The notes: a model not told the origin generated them from the sequence alone. A stretch of 64,000 bases of DNA from Pseudomonas sp. MIACH (GCF_001269925.1 NZ_LHVO01000035.1:20640-84639); one strand, 5' to 3'. Numbered from the stretch's first letter, positions 36,060 to 47,200 are shown. Translations and numbers: made by a program.

Positions 36060-39000
36060 ATGCCGTCTCATCAATTACTCAACGGCCTGTCCGGCAATTT
36101 GCAGTCGAGTACCCGCTGGGCCCAGCAACAGGCGCTGGAGCTGATCCAGCGCAATGTGCTCCAGGCCCTGGATGGCCTGGATGCTGAGGAAAAACAACGT
36201 TTCCTGCAGCTGCAACGCCAGGCCCTCGCGGCGCTGACGGCGGTTGACGCCGAGAAAGAACGGGTCGTACGCACCTTCAAGGAAGACGGCCTCGCACAGC
36301 TACGCAGCAGGCTCGGCGGGCGCGATCCCGAGCAGTACCGCTTCGATACCACCTACATCGAAAAGGTCCAGCAACCCCTGCCCTGGGACCGGCAGCCAGG
36401 TAGCTACGTCAGAGTCCCTCGCCGCTCCGTGCTGGAGTACACCGAAGTCGTCCACGTCAAGAGCATGTCGCTGTGGGAGGCGGCTTGCGTGAATTTCGGT
36501 TTTACCTCCTATCTGACGACAGACTCCGGCTACAGCCTGATCGGCGCCAGCCGCGTGGTGGGTTTCAACGGCGACACCAGCCTGAGTGCCCGCGAGTTCG
36601 TCGATGTCGCCCGCGAGTTGGACCTGGGCCACAAACTGCAGCAAACCATTCGCGCGACCCTGGGCCAGGACGGCACGCTCAACCGCCTGATGGGTGCAGC
36701 GGCCTCGGCCCTTCTGCGGTTCGATGCCCTCGACGCCTGGCGCAACCGCGCGCACAACGGCCTGACCCGCGCCATGTACGACAGCCTCATGGCGTCAATC
36801 GAAGGCAGTGGGCCGCCACTGCAGGTCGACAGTTTGAGCCTGACATCGGGCGTCACCCCCATTATCTCGGTGCCCTTCGTACCTTGGGACAACGCCATCC
36901 CGGTGCCTTTGCTGTTGATCAGGGTTGCAAGCCTGGGAGTGCTGTCCTATTTCCCCTTCCGCCCCGGCGGTGCGTTGCGCTATCACAGCGATGCGCAATC
37001 GGCAGAGGCCGATTTCCGCCAACAGCTTGTGGACAGTCACAGAAAAGACGACCTGGGTTGGTTTTCCCGACAACTGCCGTTAGTGGGGATGTCCGTCTTC
37101 AAACCCTTGCTGACCCTGGAAAAGCGCCCGGAAGGCTTGAGTTGGTTGGCGGGAAAACTCTATGACGGTTTTCACAAGGCCTTTCCGGAGCGAACCCTGG
37201 ATGACATTCGCTTCTCCACCGACCCCTACACCGGCCCCGCCAAAACGCTGCTGCAAACCCTGACCTACCGCCAGTTACAACGTTGTCAGGCCGACATGGA
37301 CACTCTGGCCAACACCCGCTCCGACACCGACTGGCAAGCACTCAAGGACGCCGCCGCGGCCATCGCCGGCGAAGTCCTGCAGCTGCTGCTCACGCCGCTG
37401 CCCGGCGGAGTCACTGGGCTCAACCGGCTGATGCAACTGGCGGTGCTGGGCAGTATGACCTACAGCGTCAGCGTGGGCCTCAATGAAGCGGTCAAGGGCG
37501 ATGCCAGCGGCTTTGCTTCGACCCTCACCGACGTCGCCGACCTGGCCATCAGCGGGCGTTTGATCGGTATCGCGAGCAAGCTCCATCATCAGCGCATGCT
37601 TGAATACCTGCAACGCCTGGGCAACCCGCGCAAAGTCACGCGTCCGGACGGTGTTGAGGAACTGTGGAAGCCCGACGCCCGCGCCTATGCCCATCCAAAG
37701 CCATACGTACTCGAGGGCAAACGCGCGGACGCCCTGGGCGTATTCAGCGTACACAACAACTACTACGTCAAACTGCGTCATGAGGAACAGACGGTGGTGG
37801 CAGAGGTTGTCCACGACCAGGCCACTCAGCGCTATGTGCTCAAGCACAGCCGCAGCCCCTACAACCCCCCGATTGTGTTTGACCCGGCCTTGCAAGCGTG
37901 GACCTTCGACCTGCACGACAACCAAGCCCTATCGGATACCCAACTGCTGCAGCGCATGCTGCCCAGTGGTTCGTCGATTATCCTGGAGGCTGACCTGGAG
38001 CGGATGCTGCGCAGCACCGCCACCTCCCGCGCAGCCCTGGAGAATGCCTGGCACGGCGAACCGGCGCCCTGGAACCTGATCGAAGGCGTCCGCCGCCTGC
38101 AGGCCGACCAAGTCATCGAGCAAATCATTAATCGCTTTCACGAAGCCGGCTACCTGCCGCCCTATGGCGACAGCGTGGTGCTGTGCCTGCTGACCCAATT
38201 GCCCGAATGGCCGGCCGCGGTGCTACTGAGCATCAGCGACCCGCAAGGCAGCGTCATCGAAACCTATGGGAAAACCGAAACGCCCGTGCCCTCAGTGACC
38301 ACCCTCACGATTATCCGCAGCGCAGAGGGCAGCTATCAGGCCGAAGCAGACCGTGGCCAGCCCCACCATCGGGACGACCCGCTGCTGAGCCTGGTGATTG
38401 AGCTGCAACCGACCACCTCGCAGTTGGGCCTGACCGAACAACCCGACAGCACGCCCGAACAGCGGATCCTGGCGGTACGTCGCGCCGTCTGCAGCCTGGC
38501 CCGTCGCGAACGCATGGCGCTGTTTTCCGCGCTGGTGAACTACGCCGGTTATGAGAAAAGTGAGCAACTACCGCCGCCCAACGTCAGACGCTTCCTCGCG
38601 GTCAAGGCCTCGGCGCCTCTGGTGCCGGCCACCGCCTTGCTGAAAAAATTGCGTGACCACAACAGCCCGTTGACGCCGGCCCTGCTCCAGCGGCTGCTGC
38701 AACAGCACCCGCTTACCCTGCGCCAACAGCAGGCCTACCTGCGCGAAGGGACATTGCCAACGGCCTTTGCCGAACACCTGGACAACCACCGCACTGCCCT
38801 GCGCATCGATGCCGCGATCGACGCGTTGTATCACCCACGGCAGTTCAACAACGACACCGATCAATGGGCCAGGGAGTTCGCTTCGGCCTTGATCCGCCAA
38901 CGCCTCAAGCGCCCTTTCGTCATCACCGAAGTCGTCGCGGGCAACATCGCCAAGCCCTATCGCTCCAGCGGCGCTGATGACCTCACGGTGGAACTGCGCC

Positions 39001-42000
39001 ACTACGGCGAAGGCGTGTATGAGGCCTATGACATGCGCAATGCCGGCACGATTGCGGTGTCACCGGCGGTGGACAGTTTTTACCTGGCCATCGGCTCGGT
39101 GCTGCAACCCCACGAGCGACAACAGCTGGGCATGAGCAGCGAAACCGACGCCAGAGGCCTGCGCAACACCCTGGGCAACTACATGAGCCAACAACGCGGC
39201 CCGGAAGGTTTTGTGCGACTGGCCGATGGCTCGCTGGCGCAGTACGAACACACCCTGTCCATGCCGGCCAATTTGCGGCCCGACGCTCTCGGCATCACCC
39301 GCCTTGACGGCGACCAATACCTGCCGCTGTTCGGCTCCTGGTACCGGATCGTCTACGACAAACAGGTACTCAAGTGGCGGTTCAAACACCCGCAAAAGAT
39401 CGGCGTCGAAACGCCGACCCTGGAGCACAACGGTGACGGCGCCTGGCGCTTGTCCACTGAGAACCCGATGAGTTGGGACGACCACAGCCTGCTCTATCGA
39501 CTGGGCGGCGACCACAACGCCTTTACCGAGGACACGGCCAGCACGATTCTCGCCCTGACCGATACCCCGCCCCATGTGCTGCGCCGCGTACACCGCAACG
39601 GCCACGCTGCTCCACCCTTGCTGACGGATACCTGCAAGCGCTTGCGCATTGACCAGGAAATCGACCGGTTCATCGAAGCGATGTATGAACTGCCCACCGC
39701 CTCCTCCGCCCGCCCTGACCTGCAGTTGCTGGTGATCACCAGCCTGCCGGGCTGGCCCGCCAGCCACGTGTTGCAGCTTGTCGACAGCGACAACCGCGTC
39801 ATCCATCGCTACCACGAACGCCCGCAATCTGATCAGCAGACCGTGGAGATCAGCGTTGCAACGCTCGAAAATCCAAGGCTGCTGGAGGCCCTTCTGCCCC
39901 ACGATGAGGTGGTCAGGGGCCTGCTGGGACAGTTACCCGAAACGCTGGAACAGCGCCGAATCCAACTGATCACCCGCATCGTTGAGTTCACTGACCGCGA
40001 ACGCGCGAAAATCCTCGAGTCCCTGTATCGCCAAAGCGAGTCCGAAGGCACCGAGCAGCAGCGTCGCTTCAAGGCCATGCACCCGAACCTGCCCAACAAT
40101 ACGGTCAAGGCGATTCTCGGCCAAGCCACGGCACGCGAGCTCAAACAGCTCAATGAGCGCAACCAACTGAGCCTGCGAATTGGCGAGCAGGCACGCCTGA
40201 GCGCCCACGAATTGCGCCTGAACCGCGCGTTCGAAGGCTTGTACGTGGATGCCTGCGCCAATGCCGACAGCGACCGGATCACCCTGTACCTGCTGCGCAT
40301 CCTGCCCGGCTGGCCTAGGAACCTGCGCATCGATATTCGCGAACGGGATAACCAGGGTCGCTTGCTGGAAACCGCCGGGCACCTGGGCGGCGCATCACGC
40401 AAGACCGTGGCCAAAACCAACCGTGGTTATCAGGCCTATGATCTGCAGGGCGAGCCGCTGGGCACACCCTCGACCAGATTGCTGCAGGTCATTCTCAGTA
40501 CCTTGTCGCCTGCCGAGAAAGCCCTTCTTGAGGTCGACACCCAGAGCGGCATCCGCCATCTGCGCAACCAACTGGCCGAGTTGGCCTTCGCCCGTCGTGT
40601 GGAAATCAAGCACCTGCTGGATATCCCCCACTTGCAACCCTGGATGCAACCGGCCATGGGCGTCGACCGCACATTTCTGGTGTACCCGTTCTGGCAGCGT
40701 ATCTGGCCGTTCCGCGGTCGCCGCCCACCGGACCTGGTGGCCAAGGTCCAGGCGCTTTATCCGCATTTCAACGATGACGATGCGCGACGTTTTCTCCAGA
40801 CCTTGAACATGACTGACCCGGAAAAGTTGATCGAACTGGAGCGCCTCCAGGGCGAGTTCGTGGCCATGGAAAACGCGCTGATGCGCTGGAGCGAAGGGTC
40901 GTCTTCAAACGAAGATCTTGTAGCCGCCCCCCGGGAAGTGCGCCGTTACCCACGTCGCGTTATCGCCGCCCAACTGCGCTCGGCCTGGCAACGTGCAAAC
41001 ACCATGTTCTTCCTGGAAGGGCTGTACCACCTACAGTCACTCGAATTGCACTTGGACGACGAAACCTTTCCCCCGGCGTCCTTCATAACGGACACCCGCG
41101 CGTTCAATCACATTGAATACCTGAGGATTTACAGCAACACGTTCCCGGCCACGGGGCCAGATTTCCTGGCCAAATTCACCCAGCTCAAGGCATTGCACCT
41201 CGAATGTCGGCTAACGGAACTGCCGAGCGCGATCACCGAGATGACCTCGCTCACCCACCTTTACCTGAGCGACAACGACATTCGGTTGACCGAAGAGGCG
41301 GTGGTACGCCTGGCGAGCATGGTCAACCTGCAAAAACTGGATCTGACCGACAACCCGGACCTGACCCTCACACCGGACGTCAGCCAAATGACCCAGCTGA
41401 GCACCCTGATGCTCGCCAACACCGGCATTACGCAATGGCCGATTGGCGCCAGTGCGCTGCCGGTGCTGACCCAACTGCACCTGCAGACCAACTCGATCAC
41501 CACGATTCCGGAAGAGGTCTTCACCAACCCATGGCTGCAAATGACCAATCGCAACACCTTCCTGCACGAGAACCCGCTGTCGGCCGAGACCCTGGCGCGC
41601 ATCGAAACGTACCGCCTCGATACCGGTATTTCCCTGGGCGGCCGATTGTATACGCCGGCCCATGCACCGGTGGCGTCGAATGACTTCGACACCTGGCTGT
41701 CGGGCGTAGCCCCCACGGACGTGCCAGCGCGCCGACAGCTGTGGGAACAGTTGAAAGCCAATGAAACGGCGAGTGCCGACGATGTTTTCCGGGTGCTGCG
41801 CGACCTGCCGCGAACGCTCGCGTACCGCACAGTAGAGTCAAGAATGCGTCTGACGGATCGAGTGTGGGACTTACTGATTGCCATGGGCGAGTCGACGCAA
41901 TTGCGCAACACGGTGTGCCTCAATACCTACGGCTCAGGCAATTGCGGCGACAGCGTGATCCTGGCCTTTACCAACATGGAACTGCATCACCGCATTCACC

Positions 42001-42548
42001 AGGCCAAGCAGCAACCCAGGAGTTACCTGGCTGATCGGGCATTGCTGGATCTGGCCAGGCGCTGTTTCTACCTGAATCAGCTGGATCATTTTTCCGATCA
42101 GTTCATTCTCGAGCGCGAGCGCGCCCGACTGGAAGTCGACCCCGCCGAAGTCACCGTTTACCTGCGCAGTAAACTGGCGCGCGAATTCAACTTGCCGTTC
42201 TATCCACTGGAATTGCTCTACACCGTGGATAGCTATGTGACTGACGAGGTGATCAATCGGGCCCGTGCGACGCTGCGCGCGCTCGGCCAGTCACCTGCCC
42301 TGCAGGAGGCCATCCTGACGACCGAGTTCTGGATCGAGTATTTGGCCAGCGCTGAGCCGGAGGCGTTTTTTACCGTCAAGAGCACCATCGCCTATAAGGT
42401 CAGTGCGTTGGATCAGGAGTTCCCGAGCCGGGACTCCGATGAATACTGGAACCGACGCCAGTTATTGATCGACGAGGAAACCGACGAGTACAACCGCCTG
42501 GTACGACAGTTGACGGAGGGCACGCAACGGACGCTACAGCGCGTCTGA
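36060..42548 (+). CDS. Giant LRR-NEL effector: dermonecrotic-toxin-like N-terminus and E3 ubiquitin ligase C-terminus
   Basis: 2162 aa with no signal peptide. Residues 1 to about 600 resemble the dermonecrotic toxin-like (DUF6543-type) region and include a hydrophobic stretch near 440-510. A repeated module marked by L-P-x-W-P recurs near residues 710, 1225 and 1412. About 1650-1860 are leucine-rich repeats (LTHLYLSDNDI, LQKLDLTDNPDL, LTQLHLQTNSI). The rest is an IpaH/NEL-like domain with the C-x-D motif as Cys1962-Gly-Asp1964. NEL proteins transfer ubiquitin through the cysteine inside eukaryotic cells. AAAGG lies before the ATG. How it leaves the cell is not shown here. Confidence 0.75.
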   Translation: MPSHQLLNGLSGNLQSSTRWAQQQALELIQRNVLQALDGLDAEEKQRFLQLQRQALAALTAVDAEKERVVRTFKEDGLAQLRSRLGGRDPEQYRFDTTYIEKVQQPLPWDRQPGSYVRVPRRSVLEYTEVVHVKSMSLWEAACVNFGFTSYLTTDSGYSLIGASRVVGFNGDTSLSAREFVDVARELDLGHKLQQTIRATLGQDGTLNRLMGAAASALLRFDALDAWRNRAHNGLTRAMYDSLMASIEGSGPPLQVDSLSLTSGVTPIISVPFVPWDNAIPVPLLLIRVASLGVLSYFPFRPGGALRYHSDAQSAEADFRQQLVDSHRKDDLGWFSRQLPLVGMSVFKPLLTLEKRPEGLSWLAGKLYDGFHKAFPERTLDDIRFSTDPYTGPAKTLLQTLTYRQLQRCQADMDTLANTRSDTDWQALKDAAAAIAGEVLQLLLTPLPGGVTGLNRLMQLAVLGSMTYSVSVGLNEAVKGDASGFASTLTDVADLAISGRLIGIASKLHHQRMLEYLQRLGNPRKVTRPDGVEELWKPDARAYAHPKPYVLEGKRADALGVFSVHNNYYVKLRHEEQTVVAEVVHDQATQRYVLKHSRSPYNPPIVFDPALQAWTFDLHDNQALSDTQLLQRMLPSGSSIILEADLERMLRSTATSRAALENAWHGEPAPWNLIEGVRRLQADQVIEQIINRFHEAGYLPPYGDSVVLCLLTQLPEWPAAVLLSISDPQGSVIETYGKTETPVPSVTTLTIIRSAEGSYQAEADRGQPHHRDDPLLSLVIELQPTTSQLGLTEQPDSTPEQRILAVRRAVCSLARRERMALFSALVNYAGYEKSEQLPPPNVRRFLAVKASAPLVPATALLKKLRDHNSPLTPALLQRLLQQHPLTLRQQQAYLREGTLPTAFAEHLDNHRTALRIDAAIDALYHPRQFNNDTDQWAREFASALIRQRLKRPFVITEVVAGNIAKPYRSSGADDLTVELRHYGEGVYEAYDMRNAGTIAVSPAVDSFYLAIGSVLQPHERQQLGMSSETDARGLRNTLGNYMSQQRGPEGFVRLADGSLAQYEHTLSMPANLRPDALGITRLDGDQYLPLFGSWYRIVYDKQVLKWRFKHPQKIGVETPTLEHNGDGAWRLSTENPMSWDDHSLLYRLGGDHNAFTEDTASTILALTDTPPHVLRRVHRNGHAAPPLLTDTCKRLRIDQEIDRFIEAMYELPTASSARPDLQLLVITSLPGWPASHVLQLVDSDNRVIHRYHERPQSDQQTVEISVATLENPRLLEALLPHDEVVRGLLGQLPETLEQRRIQLITRIVEFTDRERAKILESLYRQSESEGTEQQRRFKAMHPNLPNNTVKAILGQATARELKQLNERNQLSLRIGEQARLSAHELRLNRAFEGLYVDACANADSDRITLYLLRILPGWPRNLRIDIRERDNQGRLLETAGHLGGASRKTVAKTNRGYQAYDLQGEPLGTPSTRLLQVILSTLSPAEKALLEVDTQSGIRHLRNQLAELAFARRVEIKHLLDIPHLQPWMQPAMGVDRTFLVYPFWQRIWPFRGRRPPDLVAKVQALYPHFNDDDARRFLQTLNMTDPEKLIELERLQGEFVAMENALMRWSEGSSSNEDLVAAPREVRRYPRRVIAAQLRSAWQRANTMFFLEGLYHLQSLELHLDDETFPPASFITDTRAFNHIEYLRIYSNTFPATGPDFLAKFTQLKALHLECRLTELPSAITEMTSLTHLYLSDNDIRLTEEAVVRLASMVNLQKLDLTDNPDLTLTPDVSQMTQLSTLMLANTGITQWPIGASALPVLTQLHLQTNSITTIPEEVFTNPWLQMTNRNTFLHENPLSAETLARIETYRLDTGISLGGRLYTPAHAPVASNDFDTWLSGVAPTDVPARRQLWEQLKANETASADDVFRVLRDLPRTLAYRTVESRMRLTDRVWDLLIAMGESTQLRNTVCLNTYGSGNCGDSVILAFTNMELHHRIHQAKQQPRSYLADRALLDLARRCFYLNQLDHFSDQFILERERARLEVDPAEVTVYLRSKLAREFNLPFYPLELLYTVDSYVTDEVINRARATLRALGQSPALQEAILTTEFWIEYLASAEPEAFFTVKSTIAYKVSALDQEFPSRDSDEYWNRRQLLIDEETDEYNRLVRQLTEGTQRTLQRV

Positions 42549-42556
42549 ACCACGAC

Positions 42557-42586
42557 TGGCCTGCCTGCGGAAAAACAGGCAGGCCA
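42557..42586. terminator. Bidirectional terminator-like hairpin
   Basis: An 11-base stem, TGGCCTGCCTG (42557-42567) with CAGGCAGGCCA (42576-42586), around an A-rich 8-base loop. A short T run follows on the plus side. It lies in the 50-base gap between the convergent NEL effector and permease genes and probably ends both transcripts. Confidence 0.7.
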
Positions 42587-42598
42587 TGTTTCAAGGGA

Positions 42599-44017
42599 TC
42601 ACGCCGAACGCTGTGAACCCACGCCGACCTGGGTCGGTTGCAGTTTGAACACGTAGAACAACACCGTCAGCAGCACCAGGAACACCGGCCCGACATACAG
42701 CGCCACGCGGGTGTCCGGGAAGTACGCCATCAGGCCCACCACCAGCACCAGGAACGCCAGGGCCAGGTACGAACTGAGCGGGTACAGCCACATGCGGTAC
42801 TTGAGGGCTTTCTGTTCGGCCGGGCTCAGGCTCTTACGAAACTTGAGCTGGGCCAGCAGGATCATGACCCACGTCCAGATCGCGCCGAAGGTGGCGATGG
42901 ACGTAACCCAGACGAAGACTTTCTCGGGTACCAGGTAATTGAGCAACACCCCCAGCAGCAAGGCAAAGATCGACAACAGCAGCGCTTTGCGCGGTACACC
43001 GTTGCGCGATGTGGTACCGAACGCCGCGGGTGCCTGGCCATTCTGCGCCAGGCTGTAGAGCATGCGCCCGGTGCTGAAGATGCCGCCGTTGCAGGATGAC
43101 AACGCTGCGGTGATCACCACGAAGTTGATGATGCCGGCCGCAGTCTTGATACCCAGGCGCTCGAAGGTCATCACGAACGGGCTGCCCTGGGTGCCGATTT
43201 CATTCCACGGGTAGATCGACAGAATCACGAACAACGCGCCCACGTAGAACAGCAAAATGCGCCAGAACACCGAGCCGATTGCACGGGGAATGGTCTTCTG
43301 CGGGTTCTTTGCTTCACCGGCGGTGAGGCCGATCATCTCTACACCCAGGTAAGCGAACATCACCATTTGCAGGGACATCAACACACCCTGCACGCCATTG
43401 GGCATGAAGCCGCCGTGGGCCCACAGGTTGGAGATACCCAGTGCCACGCCGTCGTTACCAAAGCCGAACGCGATGATGCCGACGCCGCCGATCACCATGG
43501 CAATGATGGTGACGATCTTGATCAGCGCGAACCAGAATTCGAACTCACCGAAGGCCTTTACCGCGATCAGGTTGATGGTACCCATGCTGATCAGGGCCGC
43601 CAGGGCCCAGATCCAGCGCGGCGTATCGGGGAACCACACGCCCATGTACACCGCCACGGCGGTGATCTCTGCCACACACGTCACCAGCCACAGGAACCAG
43701 TAGTTCCAGCCAGTCAAAAAACCCGCCAACGGGCCGAGGTAATCCTGGGCATAGCGGCTGAACGAGCCGGCCACCGGGTTATGCACGGCCATCTCGCCGA
43801 GGGCGCGCATGATCACCAGGATGGCCAGGCCACCGATAATGTAGGAGAGCATGATGGCCGGACCGGCCATTTCGATGGCCTTGGCCGAGCCCAGGAACAG
43901 GCCGACACCGATACAGGCGCCGAGCGCCATCAGGCGAATATGCCGTTCGCCCAGTTCGCGTTTGAGCGGGCCGCCCGAAGCGGTCTCGCCATGGGGCAGG
44001 TGGTTGCCGACTGGCAT
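42599..44017 (-). CDS. Amino-acid permease, ProY-like
   Basis: 472 aa, APC superfamily, 12 predicted helices. The signatures GACIGVGLFLGSA, IIGGLAILVIMRALGEMAV and the GSPFVMTFERLGI region are close to the ProY/AroP group of proton-coupled amino-acid importers, ProY (proline) being the nearest I recognise. The frame is open to 44119, but ATG 44017 (MPVGNHLPHG) is preferred. It sits among effector-type genes but looks like an ordinary housekeeping transporter. Confidence 0.75.
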   Translation of the reverse strand: MPVGNHLPHGETASGGPLKRELGERHIRLMALGACIGVGLFLGSAKAIEMAGPAIMLSYIIGGLAILVIMRALGEMAVHNPVAGSFSRYAQDYLGPLAGFLTGWNYWFLWLVTCVAEITAVAVYMGVWFPDTPRWIWALAALISMGTINLIAVKAFGEFEFWFALIKIVTIIAMVIGGVGIIAFGFGNDGVALGISNLWAHGGFMPNGVQGVLMSLQMVMFAYLGVEMIGLTAGEAKNPQKTIPRAIGSVFWRILLFYVGALFVILSIYPWNEIGTQGSPFVMTFERLGIKTAAGIINFVVITAALSSCNGGIFSTGRMLYSLAQNGQAPAAFGTTSRNGVPRKALLLSIFALLLGVLLNYLVPEKVFVWVTSIATFGAIWTWVMILLAQLKFRKSLSPAEQKALKYRMWLYPLSSYLALAFLVLVVGLMAYFPDTRVALYVGPVFLVLLTVLFYVFKLQPTQVGVGSQRSA

Positions 44018-44102
44018 AGGGATACAACCTCGTCTTGTTATTGGATATGAGCCTCCGAGTCCGGCACGCCACGGCGGGTGTGCCAGGGCGTGCCGTGTCC
44101 GC

Positions 44103-44156
44103 TTGACCTTTTGGGTCAACCGGTCTGGCCGGGCCAGATCAGGGGGGTGCAGTATA
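44103..44156 (-). promoter_or_regulatory. Candidate promoter and palindromes upstream of the permease gene
   Basis: Within the 247-base gap, a good -10 (TATACT, minus strand, 44156-44151) lies 134 bases before the permease start. Two inverted repeats follow it: TCTGGCC-G-GGCCAGA (44124-44138) and TTGACC-TTTTG-GGTCAA (44103-44119). They could be operators or leader hairpins. The -35 match is weak. The remaining part, up to the end of the toxin-like gene at 44265, shows nothing clear. Confidence 0.35.
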
Positions 44157-44264
44157 AAAAGCTCAACCCAGTGATTTTCACTCTATAAACGGCAATATTC
44201 AGCGGGAAACCCCGGAAAATTCCGATTGTGCGGTTGGAGTATCGCACGGCAATGGTGCAGCACT

Positions 44265-47200
44265 TCAAGCCTGGACCTGCCAGTCTGGCGTCCACATCGG
44301 CGCTTCGAAGAACAATCTGCGCGCCATGCGCAGGTAGATTTCGCCGCGATGGATCTCCACGGTCTGCCGCACGCGGCCGGTCTGCCCGGCCTGGATACTG
44401 GCAAATGCCTGGGCCTGCGCCTGGGCCTGCGCCTGCTTACCCATGCGGTGCTGCTCCAGGGTCTTGAGGTGCGCGGCGGTGAAATGATCGTCCGGCCCGG
44501 CCTGGCGCTCATAGTGGAAATGCGCGTACCACAACGGCTGGCGGGTATGCACATCCATTACCACATAGGTCTGCAGCCAATCATGGGGGCTGGCGGCCAG
44601 GGCAACCCGCTCGCCTTGGCGAAAAATACGCGCTTCATGATGGCTGACCAGCACGTCCACGCCGGACTGGGTGGGTAGGCGCGCCTTGATGGCAGTCAAG
44701 CGCGCCTGCAGGCCCTGCTCGGATAAGCGGCTGGCCGCAGCGCGCAACTCATCGGCTACGGTCCTGGCCCGCGCCTGTTGCGTGGCGGCAAGGCGACCCG
44801 GTTCGCTGTGCTGCAATTGACGGTGGATGGCGTCGGCACACTGGCGCAACTTGGCGGCGTGCTGATCCAGAAGGTCCTGCAACGACTGCGGTTCATTGGA
44901 CTTTGGCGCCATTCTGAGCACCTCGGCGATGGCCGGCGCGACCGACGCCTGCAACGCCTCGCCCTGCTCAATCAAACGATTGAGATTAGGCAGCGCAGCG
45001 GCGCGCCGGGGAACCGGCTTCTTGACCGGCTCCCACACCCCGTCGGCGGCGTGGGTAAACGAGGCAATCACGGTGTTCTGGGCGTCCACCACCTCAGCCA
45101 CCTCGACCGGCTGCTCACCGGTGGTCATCTTGACCTGGGCCACATACAGATCCTGGTTGCGCGTGCGGATGATGTTTTTCAGCGCCGGGCGCGGTGCCGG
45201 CGCAGCACGCGGTGCGGGGCTCACAGGGGTCAGGGCCACAGCCAGTTCGCGCTCGACCTCAGCGTGCAATTGGCCACACAGCTGCTGCAACTTATCCAGG
45301 TAATCGAGGTGGAATTTGTCCGGCTCCATCGCTCGCCAGAACTCGATGCGGTCATCGGTCTGGGCGTAGACATGGTTGAGGCTATCCAGCAACTCGATAC
45401 GCAATTGCGCGCTCAGGGGCGCCAACTCATGCAGTTGCGCCTGGGACCGGCTGGCCCAACGTGCACGGTTGATGGTGTCGTCCAGGCTTTGGAAAAAATC
45501 CTCGTCCAGCCGCGGCCCCTCGGTCTTAAGCGCCACCGCCCACAACGCCGTGACTTGCAATGACTGCAGATCCAACACCGACGGCGATGCCGCCTGGCCC
45601 ATCCGCAAGCTCTGGGCGCGGTCCTTGCCGTACTTGGGAACGCCTTCCAGCGCTTGCAGGAAGCTGACTTCCTGGGTGCGCCAGCGGATGGCGTGCTCGT
45701 TGCTGTCAGCCAACTGCCGCAGGCCGTCCATCAACGTCTGGTGCGCCTGTTGATTGATATCCCAGCTGCTCTCCTGCTCATTCAACGACTGCACCTGGTC
45801 CAGCACCGGAACCAACCGGGTATTGATGGCGATGGTCGTTACGCGGGCCTGCGTCAACAGTTGCTGAAGGTTGAGAATTATCCCTTCGAGCGCCGTCGAC
45901 AGTTCACGTTCGTAACCCGGCCGGTGCTTGAGTGCCTGCAGGTCCTTGAGGCAATCCAGCTCCAACAGCGCCGCATCCAGCTTATTCTGCAGCTCCTGGG
46001 TATAGCGGGTACCCGCCCGGGCGCGCTGCTCGTCGGTGAGATTGGCAACGTCACTGGTCAGCAGGTGGTAAGCCACCACCACGGCCCGATTGGCCGCCTC
46101 GCGCCGCTGGCCGTATTGGCGATAATCCTGCTCCAGTTGCTGGCGGCGCGACTCGGTGTTGGTCACCACCGGTGTATCGGCCTGACCACCCAGCAGGCGC
46201 AGGCGCAAGTCCACCTCCCAACGGCCAGTGTCCAACAGCTTCAGCCAAGGCCCCATCTCACGACCATCGGCACTGATCACCCGCACACTGTCATCCGTGA
46301 CCCTGGCCCGATAGACATGCCCGCGCACCAGCACCTGCCACTGCGGCGGCTGTGCGGCGGCGTTGAACAACACCCCGTCGAGCCGTCCGCCTACCTGCGC
46401 ACCCGGCAAACGCGCCGGCCAGGGCTGAGCGAACGCCTTAAGGCTGAGGCGTTCGAGCCGGGCCTGCAGAGGCGGCGTCAGGGTGTCACGGGCATTGCTC
46501 CAACCACCGGGGGCACGCAACGGGATGTTCAGCGGGCCGCGCGTCAGGGTCGGCGGCGCCAGCCTTGGCGGGCTGGGTGCGAACGCCGGATCGCGCAGAT
46601 CCAGGGTCGACGGCACCTCGCGGGGCGAAGCCCGATGCGCGAGGATCAGCACCAGGTTGCTCAACAGGTCCATCACGCCCTGGGCCTGGGCGGCCGGGTC
46701 GGTGCCGCTGATGGCCTGCACATCACGGTGCACGCTGTCCATCACCTGCACCATCCATCCCGCCAGCGCCACCGGGCCTCGCAGAAACGGCAACAGGCTG
46801 TTGAACAGCAACCAGCCACCTTCTTTCAACGTCGCCCAGCGCTGCTCGGCGTTGGACACCGATTGGCGCTCTGCCAGGCTGACCAGCGCCTGCACCGTGG
46901 AGGCGAACACCCCAGGCAACGGGTCTTGCGCAATCAACTGTTTGCTCAAGCGAACCGACGCCGGACGCTCGGGCACACTGAACTCATCGCCAGCGAGAAA
47001 ATGCCGTACATGGGGTTCTTCGAAACCGCCATTGGCATACAGCGCCTGGCGCGTTGGCGGCAGCCAGGCGAGCACCGTGTCCTGCAACGGACCGGCCGCC
47101 TTGATCGCCTCGAACAACGCCTGGGCGGACGAAAACTCCTGCAGGCTGGGGCTGAACAGTGGCTGGTAGAGCAGATGTGGCCCGTCGTCGGCATCCCTTG

